Assembly (NCBI GenBank): GCA_900155495.1
Contig: FTLJ01000395.1
Span: forward strand, 62,001 to 126,000
DNA length: 64,000 bases
Direction: 5' to 3'
Origin: Porogramme epimiltina
Lineage: Eukaryota; Basidiomycota; Agaricomycetes; Polyporales; Polyporaceae
Shown piece after piece: positions 1 through 11,959 of this stretch. Numbering within the stretch: position 1 is the first letter of the stretch; each line of letters opens with the position of its first letter. The notes under the pieces were generated by a model, which did no database searches, was not told the origin of the DNA, and was given only the letters and a program-made list of their open reading frames with translations. The translations under genes were made by a program, and so were the position numbers.

Positions 1-1184
1 GCGGAGAAACGGCGATGGCATACGAAAGGAGCACGGTTGACTGCCAAGGTGATTAGATAAAACTTCTCCAAAACTATGAGGACTCACTATTAGGATGAAG
101 TCAGAGTATTCTCTGACGAGCTGACGCGTGTAAGATTCCCAGCTCTCTCGTAAACCAGCAAGATGTCCTCTAAATTCGCTGGCTGTCTTGATGTGAGCGA
201 GATACGTTTGAGGAATACCGAAGCACGGCCCATTGATGACGAGAGCCGAGAAGAATGTAGAAAAGAACGATGATGGCTGGGTAAACTGTGTAGGTTCGTA
301 GAAGAACTTCCTGTAGGCCCTGAGCTCTGTCCACGTAACTTGGCCATATCGCTGTCCCGTTCGATAGCTATCTGGATGATCATTCTAAACCGTTTCCCAC
401 AAAGATTCCCTAGCGCAAGAAAGCGAACTCACAAATATCTTTGAGAATCCAACCAACGAGGCATCCAGTAGAAGGCAGGCTCAACTCAAATTCATTGTCT
501 GTTGGATAACCCTAAGAGTAAGCGACAGAACGAAACTACGCCACTTTCATTATACCTTTGAAACGGTTGAGATTTTCGAGGAGTTGCTCGCATTCATCCT
601 TGGAGAAAGGAGCTATATTACGAGAGCCGTAGACAAGATGGTCGTGATAGTACGAACGGAGGGCATCTATAGCCTCCCGTACTCCTCGCGGCTGACACGG
701 TCTGTGTGAAGGGTGATTCATGATATAATTCCAGTAGAGTCTTCGTTGACGGAGCACTGTTCATCGTAGGTAATCAACGCCAGGGAAGCCCTTTTAGACC
801 TTTCTACTCACGGACATCCGGTGATAGAGCCGTCATAGCATGATAAGAGAGCTTTCCGAGGTCGTAGCCCGCAGCACATTGCTGGTGATTGACAAAGAGA
901 CAGACAGATGCCCCAACGCCGTAAGTCATGTGCACTTCGGTTTCACTTGAAGGAAATGTATAAGGCTGTCCTGAACAGAAGGCGTTTGCTTTTTCCAGCA
1001 TGGCAGGAGTGCGAATGTCTTCGTCGACGACTACCCTCGAGTCGTCGTTACGGAAATATATGGACCCACGGGGATGTATATACATCGTCCAGCCCTCGGG
1101 TGAATTGGTCTTTAGACAAGATAACGTGGCGTAGGGTTCATGTTCACTATGCCAAACAATGTCATGATGTGTGTGCGCAAGCAT
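1..1184 (-). CDS. WW-like domain protein, partial (continues off left edge)
   Basis: Exon-like blocks lie at about 804-1184, 536-757, 420-510 and 90-365, read right to left. The N-terminal block holds a WW-like module: EGWTMYIHPRG followed by an aromatic strand. The second Trp of a canonical WW domain is replaced by Val (SRVVVDEDIRTP). The following blocks are mixed-charge, with WNYIMNHPSHRP and an aromatic stretch KFFYEPTQFTQPSSFF near the left edge. The 90-365 block must be read in a different frame from its longest ORF, because only that frame gives a coherent protein ending at a GTGAGT donor. From memory, agaricomycete genomes carry many uncharacterised proteins with this start and C-terminal membrane segments; the latter would lie outside the window. 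ATG at 1184 is the first in-frame ATG, but the true start could be in an upstream exon. Function unknown. Confidence 0.55.
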
Positions 1185-1648
1185 CGACCGCCTTTATGAC
1201 ACACCTCCAAGCTGTTGTCTCTGGAACGCAGTCTATGGGTGGGTTCTTGCCCGTGGGGCGTTCACGAGCGGATGTGGTGGACATAGACGTTGAAATGGTG
1301 CTGATGCCACATTGAGAGATGAGGGAGGCAGTTCGACGGGCGAAGGAGGGTGTTCGAAAGCCGGGGTGCCAGTCAGCGCATGAGAACAGCGCGCGCTGAG
1401 CGCTGCACAGTTGAGCGACATGAGCTGGGCTGGAATGCCGACCATCACTCGCCTCACAGACGTCAGGCAAGGTCGGGCCGCGGGCGCTTCAGCAGACGCG
1501 TCTCTCACGTGTATCGCGACTGCCGGCGCTAAGCGCGTCATGCTCAATCGTGCGCGGTCAAGCGCAGGTGGCCACCGCCGTCTTTGCAGGCGACCACGGA
1601 TGCCTCTTCCTCTACCCCCCGCCACTACCTACACACACTGCACAGGTC
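1185..1648. other. Intergenic region between divergent genes
   Basis: This is the space between the WW-like gene (leftward) and the CSC1-type gene (rightward). Open frames exist on both strands, but none has splice-compatible or family-like sequence. A 5' exon of the leftward gene could still be hidden here. I see nothing else I can support. Confidence 0.4.
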
Positions 1649-4600
1649 ATGGATCGGCACATGCAATCCGCCTCGCAGCTGCTTGTCACAGCGTTGACCG
1701 CCTTTGACGACCCAGGAGATGGAGAAGGTCCTCCTCCAGGCTCACCCCCGAGAAGTATGTCGAGGCGTTTCTGCTCGCCTACGAGGTGCTGACTTCATGG
1801 GTCGTGTTCAGTGAAGTTTGAAGGTCCATGGTTCCTCACACAACTATCACTCTCTGCCATTATTGGATTTGCGTCCTTTTTCATATTCTCCTACTGCCGA
1901 ACAAGATGGCCGCTGCTCTTCGCCCCTCGCACGAAGCTCAAAGGCACGACTTATCACTTCGTATCACAGACCATTAGCTCATACTCATCTAGGTTTCTCT
2001 CCCCATGAGGCGCACGCTCACCAGGCTTTCTTCGGCTGGATACTCCCTACCATCCGAACGTCGGAGTTCACAGTGTTGCAGATAGTGGGTTTGGATGCTG
2101 CAGTGGTGAGTGCTCCTTGGGATTATTGCAGGAGAGGTGGGGAACTAACTTTTGATAGCTTTTGAGCTTCTTCAAGATGTCGTTTTGGTTATTCTCCACT
2201 TGCTCAGTCCTGGCCGCTGCAATCCTTATGCCCATTAACCTGAAGGTGTGTGGTTATCAGGACCCCTCCTCCCACACCTTTGATCCCGCTCTTCCCTAAC
2301 TTTCCGCATAGAATAATATCGACATCGGAGACGGACGAGAAGATGCCCCCACCCCCAGCTCTCTGGATGACCCCCAGACGCCGGACCCCAGTGTCCCCTC
2401 CTCTACTTGGGACAACTGGTTTGACCTAATCAGCGACGCAAACAGCTATCTGTCACTTCATCTCATCTTCACCTACCTTTTCACCATATTGGCACTACGC
2501 GCTATCTACAAGAACTTCAAACGGTTCATACGGTCGCGCCAACTATTCTCGCTTGAACTGGTGCACTCCGTCCCCGCGCGGACAGTGATGGTTACCCACC
2601 TACCCCCGCACCTCCAATCCGAGCCTGCTCTGGCGGACTACTTCGAGCAAATGGATCTCAGCGTGGAAAGCGTCAACATTTGCAGGGAGGTTGGCTCCCT
2701 GAAGCGCCTCCTGGACGTGCGTACCGAAGCGTTGCTGAAGCTAGAGTCTTCCTGGGTCGATTATCTCGGTAACCCGAGCGTCGTCGCGCCCAACACGTCC
2801 ATCAGATATCCACTTGTCGACGTTGACGATGCCGCCTCTATCGAAAGCCAACCGGAACAACTCGTCTTGCCCAATCGAAAGAGGCCAACAGTTCGCCCCA
2901 GCTGGGTGTCCCGGAAGGTGGACGCGATCGAATTCTTCGAAGACAAGTTCATGGAAGCAGACGAACTCGTCAAGAAGAGACGGAGGACCGGCCGTTTCAA
3001 GCCCACCCATGTTGCCTTCGTGACGTTCGAGAAGATGTCCAGTGCGGTACGTCTTCCATTTAGTCTGAAGATACCGCCGGAAAGGCTCAACGGGTTGGAT
3101 ATGTCCTCCAGCAAGTCGCCGCGCAAGCAGTGCACGCATCTCAAGCGATGCAATGCCTGACCTATCTCGCACCCGAGCCACGAGACATCGTCTGGTCAAA
3201 CATCTCGCACTCTCCAATTAATGCCCTCGTGCGTGAGTGGCTGGTCATGGGCGCGATGGTAGTTCTGCAGTTCTTTTGGTTCATTCCTATCACGGCACTG
3301 GCCAGTCTTTTGAGTCCGGAGGAAATTAGGAAGACAATGCCATGGCTTGCAGATCTAATGGACCGAAACGAGCATTTAGGTGCTTTGATGCAGACGTTCT
3401 CGTCTCTAGGAATGGTCACATTGAATGCGACTCTGCCGTTCCTTCTTGAAGGTGAGCGAGCCTATTTGTTCGGTTTACTCTAACACTGACCACGATATAC
3501 AGGCTTGACATACATTCAAGCTTTCCCGGCTAGGAGTTGGATCGAGTACTCGGTGATGAAGAAGTGCGTATGATTCCTGTAAATTTTCCGCTGCATGGCT
3601 CACCTTCCTATCCAGGTACTTCCTTTTCTTGCTCATCAACGTCGTTTTCATCTTCCTCGTTGCGAGTACATATTGGCAACTTGTAAGAGACTTGGCGAGT
3701 TCGCCTGCCAAAGGCATCGAGAAGCTTGCACAAGCCCTCAATTCCGGAAATGCGAGACATTTCTTTGTGTCATACGTCATCCTACAAGGTCTGTGGGCTA
3801 TTTTATCTTCGTAACGAGGTTTGGTATAACTAAGAGTCATCCCGTAGGATTTGCGCTTATGCCCCTGCAATTGCTCAACCTTGGTGTTATAATTCCCCGA
3901 ATTTTCCTCCGTCTCTTGTCTACTCGAACACCGCGCGGTCTGTCTAACATCTCCCTGCGGTTACGATTGGAGCTCACTCGTCATTGGTAGACTTTGCCGA
4001 GCTTAACGCTCCTCCCATGATCAACTACGGCGTCGTCTACCCTCAAGCCATCCTCGTTTTTGTCATCACTCTACTCTACAGCGTGATCCAGCCTCTTATT
4101 CTCATATTCGGAGCAGTCTACTTCGGCGTTGCATACGTTGTATACAAGTACAAGCTGCTGTTCGGTAAGCTTACACGTCTAACGTTTGTGACCGCGATTA
4201 AATTATCGTTTTATAGTCTTCTACAAGCCCTATGAATCACAAGGTCAAGCATGGCCCATTACTTTTGTCCGCCTCATTTGGGGGGTGCTCATCTTTATCG
4301 GGTTCATGAGCGGAATGTTCATCGTCAAGAAGTCGTTCATTCTCGCTACCCTCCTCGCACCGCTTTTGGCGGGAACGCTCATGTGGTGGTACTACACGGA
4401 CAAGCAGTTCCGTCCACTCAGCAAATACGTCAGCCTGAGTTCCGTGCATGAGGTAGAACGTGGCGAGGAGAGTGCCGACGTCGTGCGATTGCGCGCAGGA
4501 CACCCGGTAACATGGTCACAGAGGTATGTTGAGTTCACTGTACAGTCGACGTGTATGCTAATCGCACTTGACAGTAACCTGAACCGACGTCGTTATGCAC

Positions 4601-5414
4601 AGAATGACGAGACCCTCTATGTCGCACCAGCAGATGAGCGCACAGACTATGTGTGTGATATTACCTCCCTTCTGGGCCTTTAACTAATTCCTCGCAGTCA
4701 CAACCTCCAATGGCCAACTTCTATAGCGGCGTCTTGAAGTAAGTGTGTGATTTTAACGTGTTAGATCCATCTTATTTACCGCAAATTAGCACGGGGAAAC
4801 GTCGATATGGCCACCCTGCGCTCACCGGCGTATTACCATTCCCGTGGTTGCCAATCAAGAAGGGCCAGAGCCTGAACAGGCATAGAGACACAGGCGACGA
4901 CGGAAGTCCTGCTGTGGTCCTTACTTTGCGCAAGAAATACAGCGCGGTGAGACGGCCGCAAAGCCAACAGAGCAACGACTCGGGCGCGAGCGCATCGAGT
5001 GAGCCCTCAGGTTCAGGCGCTGCGGCGGGAACCAGCCCCACACAACCGGGCGAACGCGTCGAACCGTCGGACCGCTCCGTGCTGGATCGTAACCCATGGG
5101 AAGAGGACCACTCTACCGCGCGCTCCCGACCCCGGCCCCACTCCCAGCGGACGGCCGGGCAAGTGTATCGCCGGCTGAGCTTCGACGCAGCGTCGGGCGT
5201 AATAGCGCTGCCAGAGGACGGAAACTGGCTTGGGGAAGACGAGAGCGACTCGGACGACTACGGGGAGATGCAGAACTCGACTATGGTGGATTCGCAGATC
5301 AGCGTGGGCGAAGCGAACGCGGGTGCAGCACAAGCCGGATCGCCGAGCAAACGGTATAGCACATACTACCATCATCCGGAGAGGAGGAAGACGTATACCC
5401 AAGGGGCTCCATGA
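1649..5414 (+). CDS. CSC1: CSC1/OSCA-like (RSN1/PHM7, DUF221) mechanosensitive cation channel
   Basis: Fourteen exons splice to 3060 nt (1019 aa plus stop). Order: N-terminal TM FLTQLSLSAIIGFASFFIF, two more TMs ending in LMPINLK, the motif NNIDIGDGRED, then a cytosolic RRM-like domain (RTVMVTHLPPHL) with YLAPEPRDIVW. The C-terminal channel block follows (TMs from about 3230 to 4400) and then a long Ser/acidic tail. Family knowledge: OSCA/TMEM63/CSC1 proteins are osmosensitive, Ca-permeable channels of plasma or vacuolar membranes. The first exon (1649-1754) is joined over a GTATGT intron whose junction recreates a Met codon. The second intron, 1944-1992, is GC-AG rather than GT-AG. It is required because the only nearby GT donor breaks the frame. 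Family call is firm; the first 35 residues are less certain. Confidence 0.9.
1944..1992 (+). other. GC-AG intron in the CSC1-like gene
   Basis: The exon ends in AAAG and the next bases are GC. The acceptor is CATCTAG. Splicing here joins TKLK to GFSPHEAHAHQ, the continuation expected for the family. Using GTATCA at 1961 would leave a 32 bp intron and shift the frame. Length 49 bp. Confidence 0.7.
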
Positions 5415-5777
5415 TAGAGGTGTTAGAATTGTTTCCATTCTATGATGAGTACACGTACGCTTCCTTCCGGACTTCTAGTAACACCTTTGTGACGGTAATC
5501 ATTCTACTATAATGACGCATACTCCAGTTGTACGACCTCGTTGAGAACCTATTGCTCAAATTAAAGTGCGATTCTATCATAGTTGGCGTGGTTTAAGTGT
5601 CCCTCGAGTCCGAACTACTCTAGTGTCAAATTCTTTATAAACAAGCGGCAGGCTCTTGGACCCAGTCACGTGATCAGGAGGCGCGTCCTTGTGTTCACGG
5701 TTGTGGCACAAGCAGGTCATACTACTGGATTGTTCTCTTTCTCCTCTCCTCTCCTCCCCTCCACCCTCCCCAACACC

Positions 5778-8251
5778 ATGAGTTTCTTCAATCAGCCCTC
5801 TCAGGGGAGCAGCAATCAACCTGCGGGAAGCGCGGCACCGACTACTAGTATCTTTGGACAGCCTGCTGCCCCTGGACAAGCAGGTCAAGCGGGTACGGCT
5901 GGGAGCGGATTGTTTGGTAACTCGGCATTCGGCGGTGCGTCATTAGAGTCACTCCATCTGGTACCGGATCCTAATAATTACACAGTAAAGCCTGCGGGTG
6001 GTGGGATTTTCGGCGGAGGCAACGCCTCGAGCACACCTGCCACTGGCGGAGGCGCATTTGGCCAAACAAGCGGCGCGTCGTTCGGATCGACTCCATCCGC
6101 GCCTGGAGGGTCTGCCTTTAGTGCACTATCCAACAACACGACTCCCGCATCTGGAGGAGGTTTGTTTTCGTTGACAAATCCCACGACAACACCTGCCACC
6201 GGTGGAGGCCTGTTTGGTCCCAATGCAGCAAAGCCCCCGGGTAGCACACTTTTCGGCAATCCCGCACCTTCGACTACTCCAGCTCCTGGGACTACAAGTA
6301 CTACCAGTGCGTTTGGGGGTGGGACCCCCGGCGCAAGCATCTTTGGTACAGCTCCCTCCACTACGCAGAATGCTGGCGCGACGACAGGCGGGTTTGGAAC
6401 GGGAGGTGGCATCTTTGGCCAAAAGCCCGCCACCCCGACGCTCTCCATGAACGCCGGCACCCCTGCTCCTACAACAGGCAGCAACCCTCTGTTTGGTGGT
6501 ATGAACAACACGACCGCAGGCACGAGTACCAACCCTCTGTTTGGTGGCGCGAACAACACAACCGCTGGTGCGAGTACTGGCCCTCTGTTCGGCGGGGCGG
6601 CCACGACGAACACGGCATCAACGCCTGCAGCGACTGGTACCTCGCTTTTTGGTGCTTCTACTCCTAATCCATTGTTTGGAGGAGCGAAACCCGCAGGACA
6701 GGCGGGCGCGACTACCACGCCGGCGGCACCAAGTAGCAATCGTGAGTTCTCAACGGATCGACGTGGAATCTATGCATACTCATATGACTGCCTAGTGTTT
6801 GGCTCGACAGCCCCTGCTCCCAGCGCAGGTTCGTCTGCCTTCCATAAATCATATACCGTTCTAGCTTATGTCGTTAGCACCCACACTAGGAACCGGCCTA
6901 TTCGGTCTCCCGCCCAAACCCGCAGACCCTCAAGGCGCCGCCGCCGCCGGTGCTACACCTACTACGTCGGCTGCTACTACGGGCTCAACAGCTCCAACGG
7001 CACCCTCTACTGGTCTCTTCGGAGGAGGCGCCTCGCTTTTCGGTGTCAAACCTCCTACCGGTACGACGGCGCCAGCAACCAAGGATGGCGCCTCGACACC
7101 AGCCGCGGCCGCTACTGGTAGCACAGGTACGTGAAAGGCGTCCCAGAGCGGCATCGCACTCCTCATTCTTGAACACACAGGCACGCCTTCTCTCTTTAGT
7201 GGCCTTGGCGCATCCAAGCCAGAAGAGAAGAAAGATGCGGCTGCAGGTGGGTGGGCCAAATGGCGTTTCGCTGCCTGTGCTTACTAGCGCCCCCGCAGCA
7301 CCTGCGCCCGGCATCAGCATTTTCGGAGCTGCTGCTGCTAAGGAAGGCGAGAAGAAAACGGACGCCCCTGCAGCATCCACCGCTCCCGCAGCCGGGACGA
7401 CCACAGGCACGATCGGCGGGTCGACGTTTGGTCTCCCTGCTGCTAGCACAACAGCCGTCGCTCCCCCATCGATGCTCCGGGGCAAGTCCATCGAAGAGAT
7501 CGTGAACAGGTGGTCCACCGAGCTCGAAACTCACGTCAAAGAGTTCAACAAGTTCGCGAGCGAAGTCGCTGTATGGGACCGCGCTCTCATTGAGAACGGG
7601 AACAACGTGAGGTTACGCGTCGTCATGAACCTGGTCGGCCCCTAACACGTCGTCCCACAGCTCGCTCGTCTCTACGCCACCGTTTTGGCTGCAGAACGGG
7701 AGCAATCCGACATCGACCAGTCCCTCGAGCATATCGAACAGCAGCAGAGGGACCTCGGCGCGACGCTCGACGCATACGAGAAGTCGACCGAGGAGATCCT
7801 CGGCGGGCAGGGCAGCAGCCTCCGTGCGCTCGACACTGGGCCTGCCGACACTGAGCGTGACAAGAAGTACGTCTGCGTCCATATCTCTTCCCTCACACTC
7901 CAAACGCGTGCTGACCCTCCCCCTTTCCTTTTCCCTTTACTCAGCTACAACCTCGCGACGGACCTGCACGGGCACTTGGACGACCTATCGGGCTCGCTGA
8001 TGCAGATGATCGACTCCGTGAACGCGCTCTCGCTCCCCGCCGGGGGCGCGAGCGCGGGCGGCGCGGAGGGCGCGGAGGACCCGATGGGCCAGATTGCGCA
8101 GATCCTCAGCAGCCACCTCGAGAGCCTGCAGTGGATCGACGGCGCGGTGCGCGAGCTCGACGGGAAGGTCACAGAGGTCGAGCGGCGCGTCCAGGCTTCG
8201 GGCGAGGGCTCGTACGGGGGCGCCAAGTCGAGGGGCTTCGCGTTGCGGTGA
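5778..8251 (+). CDS. NSP1: FG-repeat nucleoporin NSP1 (Nup62 family)
   Basis: Eight exons give 2082 nt (693 aa). Residues 1 to about 430 are low-complexity Ala/Thr/Gly/Pro with roughly two dozen FG, GLFG and SIFG units (e.g. SIFGQP, GLFGN, NPLFGG). The last 230 residues form the Nsp1_C coiled coil: SIEEIVNRWSTELE, FNKFASEVAVWDR, then SLEHIEQQQRDLGATLDAYE. Family knowledge: Nsp1/Nup62 sits in the central channel trimer of the nuclear pore and on the cytoplasmic side, where FG repeats bind transport receptors. Intron 1 (5935-5985, 51 bp, GTGCGT...ACACAG with CTAAT branch) has no stop and keeps frame, so retention would add 17 residues. Exon 3 is only 33 nt (6796-6828). The start ATG at 5778 follows a CT-rich leader. 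Confidence 0.93.
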
Positions 8252-9023
8252 GCGGGACGAGGTGCAGGCGGTTAGGAGGATCCTCACACTCTCCATCCCC
8301 GGCGTTCCTTCCGTGCCGTGTAAAATGTATTCTTTTTGTGCACGATCACTGTTATGACACTTACTTGTTTGGATGCACCATGTGGCCGAATTAATGAGGG
8401 CAGTCACCGGGGAGCATGCAGACCATATGTTACACGTTGGAAGCATTTGATATTCTCTTGAACTCTCAATTCTCCATCCCAGCACTGGGCGTGAGTCTCA
8501 CGGCGCTGTCATTGACCTGGCCCCCTTGGACACAGCCTGGACAAAATGTAACGAAGGACCACACGTACGCGCGGCGTTTCGACGTCCACCTGACATGCGC
8601 GTCCCATGGTGCGCAGAGCTCATACATGTCGGAACCACAAAGGATCCGACGTGTTGAAGCGCGGCGCCGAACCAAACAGACTAACCCACAGAATACGCGG
8701 GACGGGTGCACAATGATAGATGAGGTTACTAGATGGAATAGCCTGAGCGCGCACCATTGGTACACCGTACGAAGATATTACAATGGGTCGTATCCGGCAA
8801 GCAACGGGGTAGATTATACTACTTGCCCTCTATGTCTGCGGGTGTATCGTAAGGCGCGGCCGCGGGCGGGACCGTCTATAGGCTCGGTCTGCCCCAGGCC
8901 TTTCTGGCGGGCGCAGCAACGGGCCCATCCAACGGGCTGCCGTACTGCGGCCAGTGTTTCGTGTCGAGGGGGGCCCCGCTGGGTCCAGGGGTTCACTAGG
9001 CGCGCGGGGTGGGAGCAGAGGGC
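8252..9023. other. Intergenic region, 3' ends of NSP1 and the MFS gene
   Basis: These 770 bp lie between convergent 3' ends. A plus-strand frame stays open from 8416 to 9066, but its translation has no recognisable domain, no splice support, and runs antisense into the MFS 3' end. No gene is supported. Confidence 0.5.
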
Positions 9024-11269
9024 TCAGCGCGCGAGCGAGCTCTTGGCGCGCATCTGCTCGCCGTAAAACCAGAGGAAGACGGGGAAGGGGATGCCGAGGA
9101 TGATGGCGAGGCCGGCGAGGAGGGAGTTGCCGCCGCCGAGCCCGAGCTTGTCGTACATCTGCTGGCCGAAGAGCGGGAAGGCGAAGCCGAGCATGGAGCG
9201 GAACACGGAGGCGGCGGCGAGCGCGCTCGCGGCGTAGGTGAAGGTGTCGACGAGGTAGAGCTGGATGGGCAGGCTGCGGGCGGGGGAGGCGGAGGGTTAG
9301 TGAGGCTGCAGGCGTGGAGTGGAGTGCTGGGGCTTACAAGGTCGTCATCATCCCGAATCCGAAGATGGCCGTGCCGATAATGGGCATGATGTAGTGGATG
9401 TGGGCTTGCGCCGACCACCCGTACCAGCTAGAGCGGCGGTCAGTGGTATGTTCTAAAAGTGGAACACTGGTGGAGGAGAGACGTACAAGATGCCGACCGG
9501 TACGAACAGGGAGCCAAACATGAGTGCCGGGATGCGGTACTCGGGCTTGCCCTTGCCCCCATTTTTTGCTGCCAGCTGAGACAGGGCTCCGTTAGTGAAA
9601 CCGGTTTAGACACTGCGCTGAGGGCACATACCGAAGCATATACGCGGTCAGCGAAGTAGGCACCGAAAATAGTTGCGCTCATGAATCCAACGCCGAGGCC
9701 AATGTATGCCAGACCGCCGATACCGACGCTGAACCCGTAAATGCCGGTGAAGATCTCTACAATGGCGGTCAGAGAATGTCTTGCTAGGCTACTTGCAACC
9801 TACCTGGGAAGACTGCGAACATTAGGTAGTAGATACCTGTGGACCTCCATTAAGCCAATTGTCACTGTATAACACATTGCGATGCTGCTCACCATACATC
9901 CTAAGTTCAAGGACAATTAGAAATAGCGGGAGAAGAACACGCAAAACACTCACAGTGCCATGTATGCGCTCAGAAGGAAACAGATGATGCTTCTTGTGAG
10001 GAGGATGAACGGGCGGGTCATGTCGACGTAGAGGCGGTGGAGCTTGCCGCCGTGCTCCTCGATGAGGTGGGGGTGCATCTTGGCGGCGGCCTCCGGGTCT
10101 TGGGCATGTTTTGCGCGGCGGAGGCGGATGACGGGGTGGTAGGTCTCGCGGAGGAAGGGGATGCCGAGGGCGGCGGCGACGGCGCAGAGGGCACCGATGA
10201 CGACGAAGATGTACTTGAAGCCAATCGTCTCTGCGATGAAGCCGCCCGCGACGGGGCCGATGACGGGGCCGATGAGCGGCCCGAGAGAGTAAATGGCCAT
10301 CGCAGACGCCCGCTCCTTCTCCGAGAACAGGTCGCTGATCGTCCCGCCTCCGCACGCGATCGGCGCACTCCCCGCGAACCCGGCTGTGTCTTGCATGAGT
10401 ATCCTGCGCTCGAACACGCCGCCGCGCACCACGCACCCAGCACACGGAACCCGATCAGGTCTCCCGCCGTCTGCGCGTACGCGCACCCGAAGCTGAACGC
10501 CATGAACAGCAGGTTTCCGATGTGCAGCACCTGCAACCCCGCCGCCGTCAGCGTCCCCCGCCTGCAGCCGCGAAACCCGCTGCACGCACCCATGTACGGC
10601 CGTAGATCTCCGACATGGGCGCAAGGAACAGCGGCCCAATGGCGAACGTGATCAGGAAGATGCTCAGAGTTGCCGCGACCTCGGTCTCGCTCGTGATCCC
10701 GTAGTGCGCCGCGATGTCGGGCAGCGCGGGCGCCATCATCGACGACCCAAGCGGCGTGACGAATGTATAGAGCGACACCTGCAGCAGACACGCGCGCGGG
10801 GAGAAGTCGCCGGTCGTCAGCCCCGTCCGAACGATCCACGGAGAGCGCCAGTACTCACTATGCTGACCATGATCCACTTCTTCCCGTTTGTCCAGTTCCT
10901 GGGGTTCACCGGGTCATGCGTCCAGTCGTCCTCCGCGTTCTCCAACGCCTCTTCCTGTCCGCCCCGCCGCGCGTTTGTTCAGCCGTCTCGATGCCCAACG
11001 CCCCAGAAACACGAGGGGCGCCACCAATGAAAGCCACGCACCTTTTTGTCCTCGGGGAACGCGGACTCGCCCTCTCCGCCGTGCAGCACCCCGTCTTCCT
11101 TCTTCACCTCCCCCTCCAGCGCGTCGCCGTCGCCGTCGCCGTCCGCCGCCGCGCCCGCCCGTGGCGGGGGCACGTGCGTCCCGGACGAGACCGTCGACGT
11201 CCGCGAGCTCTCCGCGGTGAGCCCCGCGGCGGGGGGCTGGCCAGTGCCTGTGCGCGCGGTGTCCGACAT
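9024..11269 (-). CDS. MFS transporter, DHA1 drug/polyamine exporter type
   Basis: Read right to left from ATG 11269. A hydrophilic acidic N-tail (about 70 aa) is followed by [11 protein letters not shown] just before TM1, as in fungal DHA1 exporters. The motif A region [12 protein letters not shown] lies between TM2 and TM3. The antiporter motif C is [16 protein letters not shown] in TM5. The central loop carries [18 protein letters not shown], and the C-terminal TMs end in [20 protein letters not shown]. Introns with GTGCGT/GTGAGT donors interrupt at [14 protein letters not shown] and FRVL. Family knowledge: proton antiporters exporting drugs or polyamines, usually at the plasma membrane. 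The substrate cannot be read from sequence. A TATATAT lies at 11385-11391, about 120 bp upstream of the start. Confidence 0.88.
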
Positions 11270-11384
11270 TCAGCAGGTGGGCGCAAGGGAAGGGGCCGGG
11301 GCGCGAAAGAGGAGATCCGCGCGCGTGCGCGTGTGTGTGTGGACGCGGGAAAGAAGGACGTGGTGTGGACGACGAAGCGGCTAC

Positions 11385-11391
11385 TATATAT
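11385..11391 (-). promoter_or_regulatory. Putative TATA box of the MFS transporter gene
   Basis: TATATAT in otherwise GC-rich DNA, 116-122 bp upstream of the MFS ATG. Position and composition only. Confidence 0.4.
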
Positions 11392-11959
11392 CGCCACTCG
11401 CGCGGACAGTCATTCGCGATTTGTCGAGGAGGGTTTCGTGCGACCGGATCCTCCTCGGCATCTATCGCCTTGGTGTGGGTCATTCCCCTTCACTCCCCCT
11501 CGCACTGCGCCCACCAAGGGCCGTGGGGCCTCGGTGGGGACTAAAATGGTCTTACATCCAGCCCACCATTCGGTGCCTGTGCAGCGGGCCGTGGTTTGAA
11601 CGTTTTACACCGCTGCTATAGCACTATGAACCTTGTAGCTACTTACCGGGCGCCTATCACCCCTATCGTCAGCCGGTCCTACTGTTATCCGTGGGCCGCG
11701 GAACCTTCGACAGACTTCGGGGAGCCGGTGCTGTGCCGTAATAAATGACTCCATGAATCGGTTTTGACTTCCCCTGCATGTCACTTCGACTCCGCCAAGG
11801 TTCAAACGTTTCCAGTTCTCCTATCCTCGTGCTCGCCCCGAGTTCTCGGGTGCTCGCCCCATTCAACTTGAAGCAAAACGAGACTATGGAATACCCCGTC
11901 AAAAGCTTCGCTGACGCAAAAAAGAAACCCCGCTCGCCCGCCTTTGCCCCGCGGCTTCC

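Noticed and set aside
5978..6739. 253-residue antisense ORF (minus)
   Set aside because: Mirror of the FG-repeat exon of NSP1; low-complexity shadow of GGX-rich coding DNA.
8416..9066. 216-residue open frame on the plus strand
   Set aside because: GC-rich, no domain, no splice context, and its end is antisense to the MFS transporter 3' exon.
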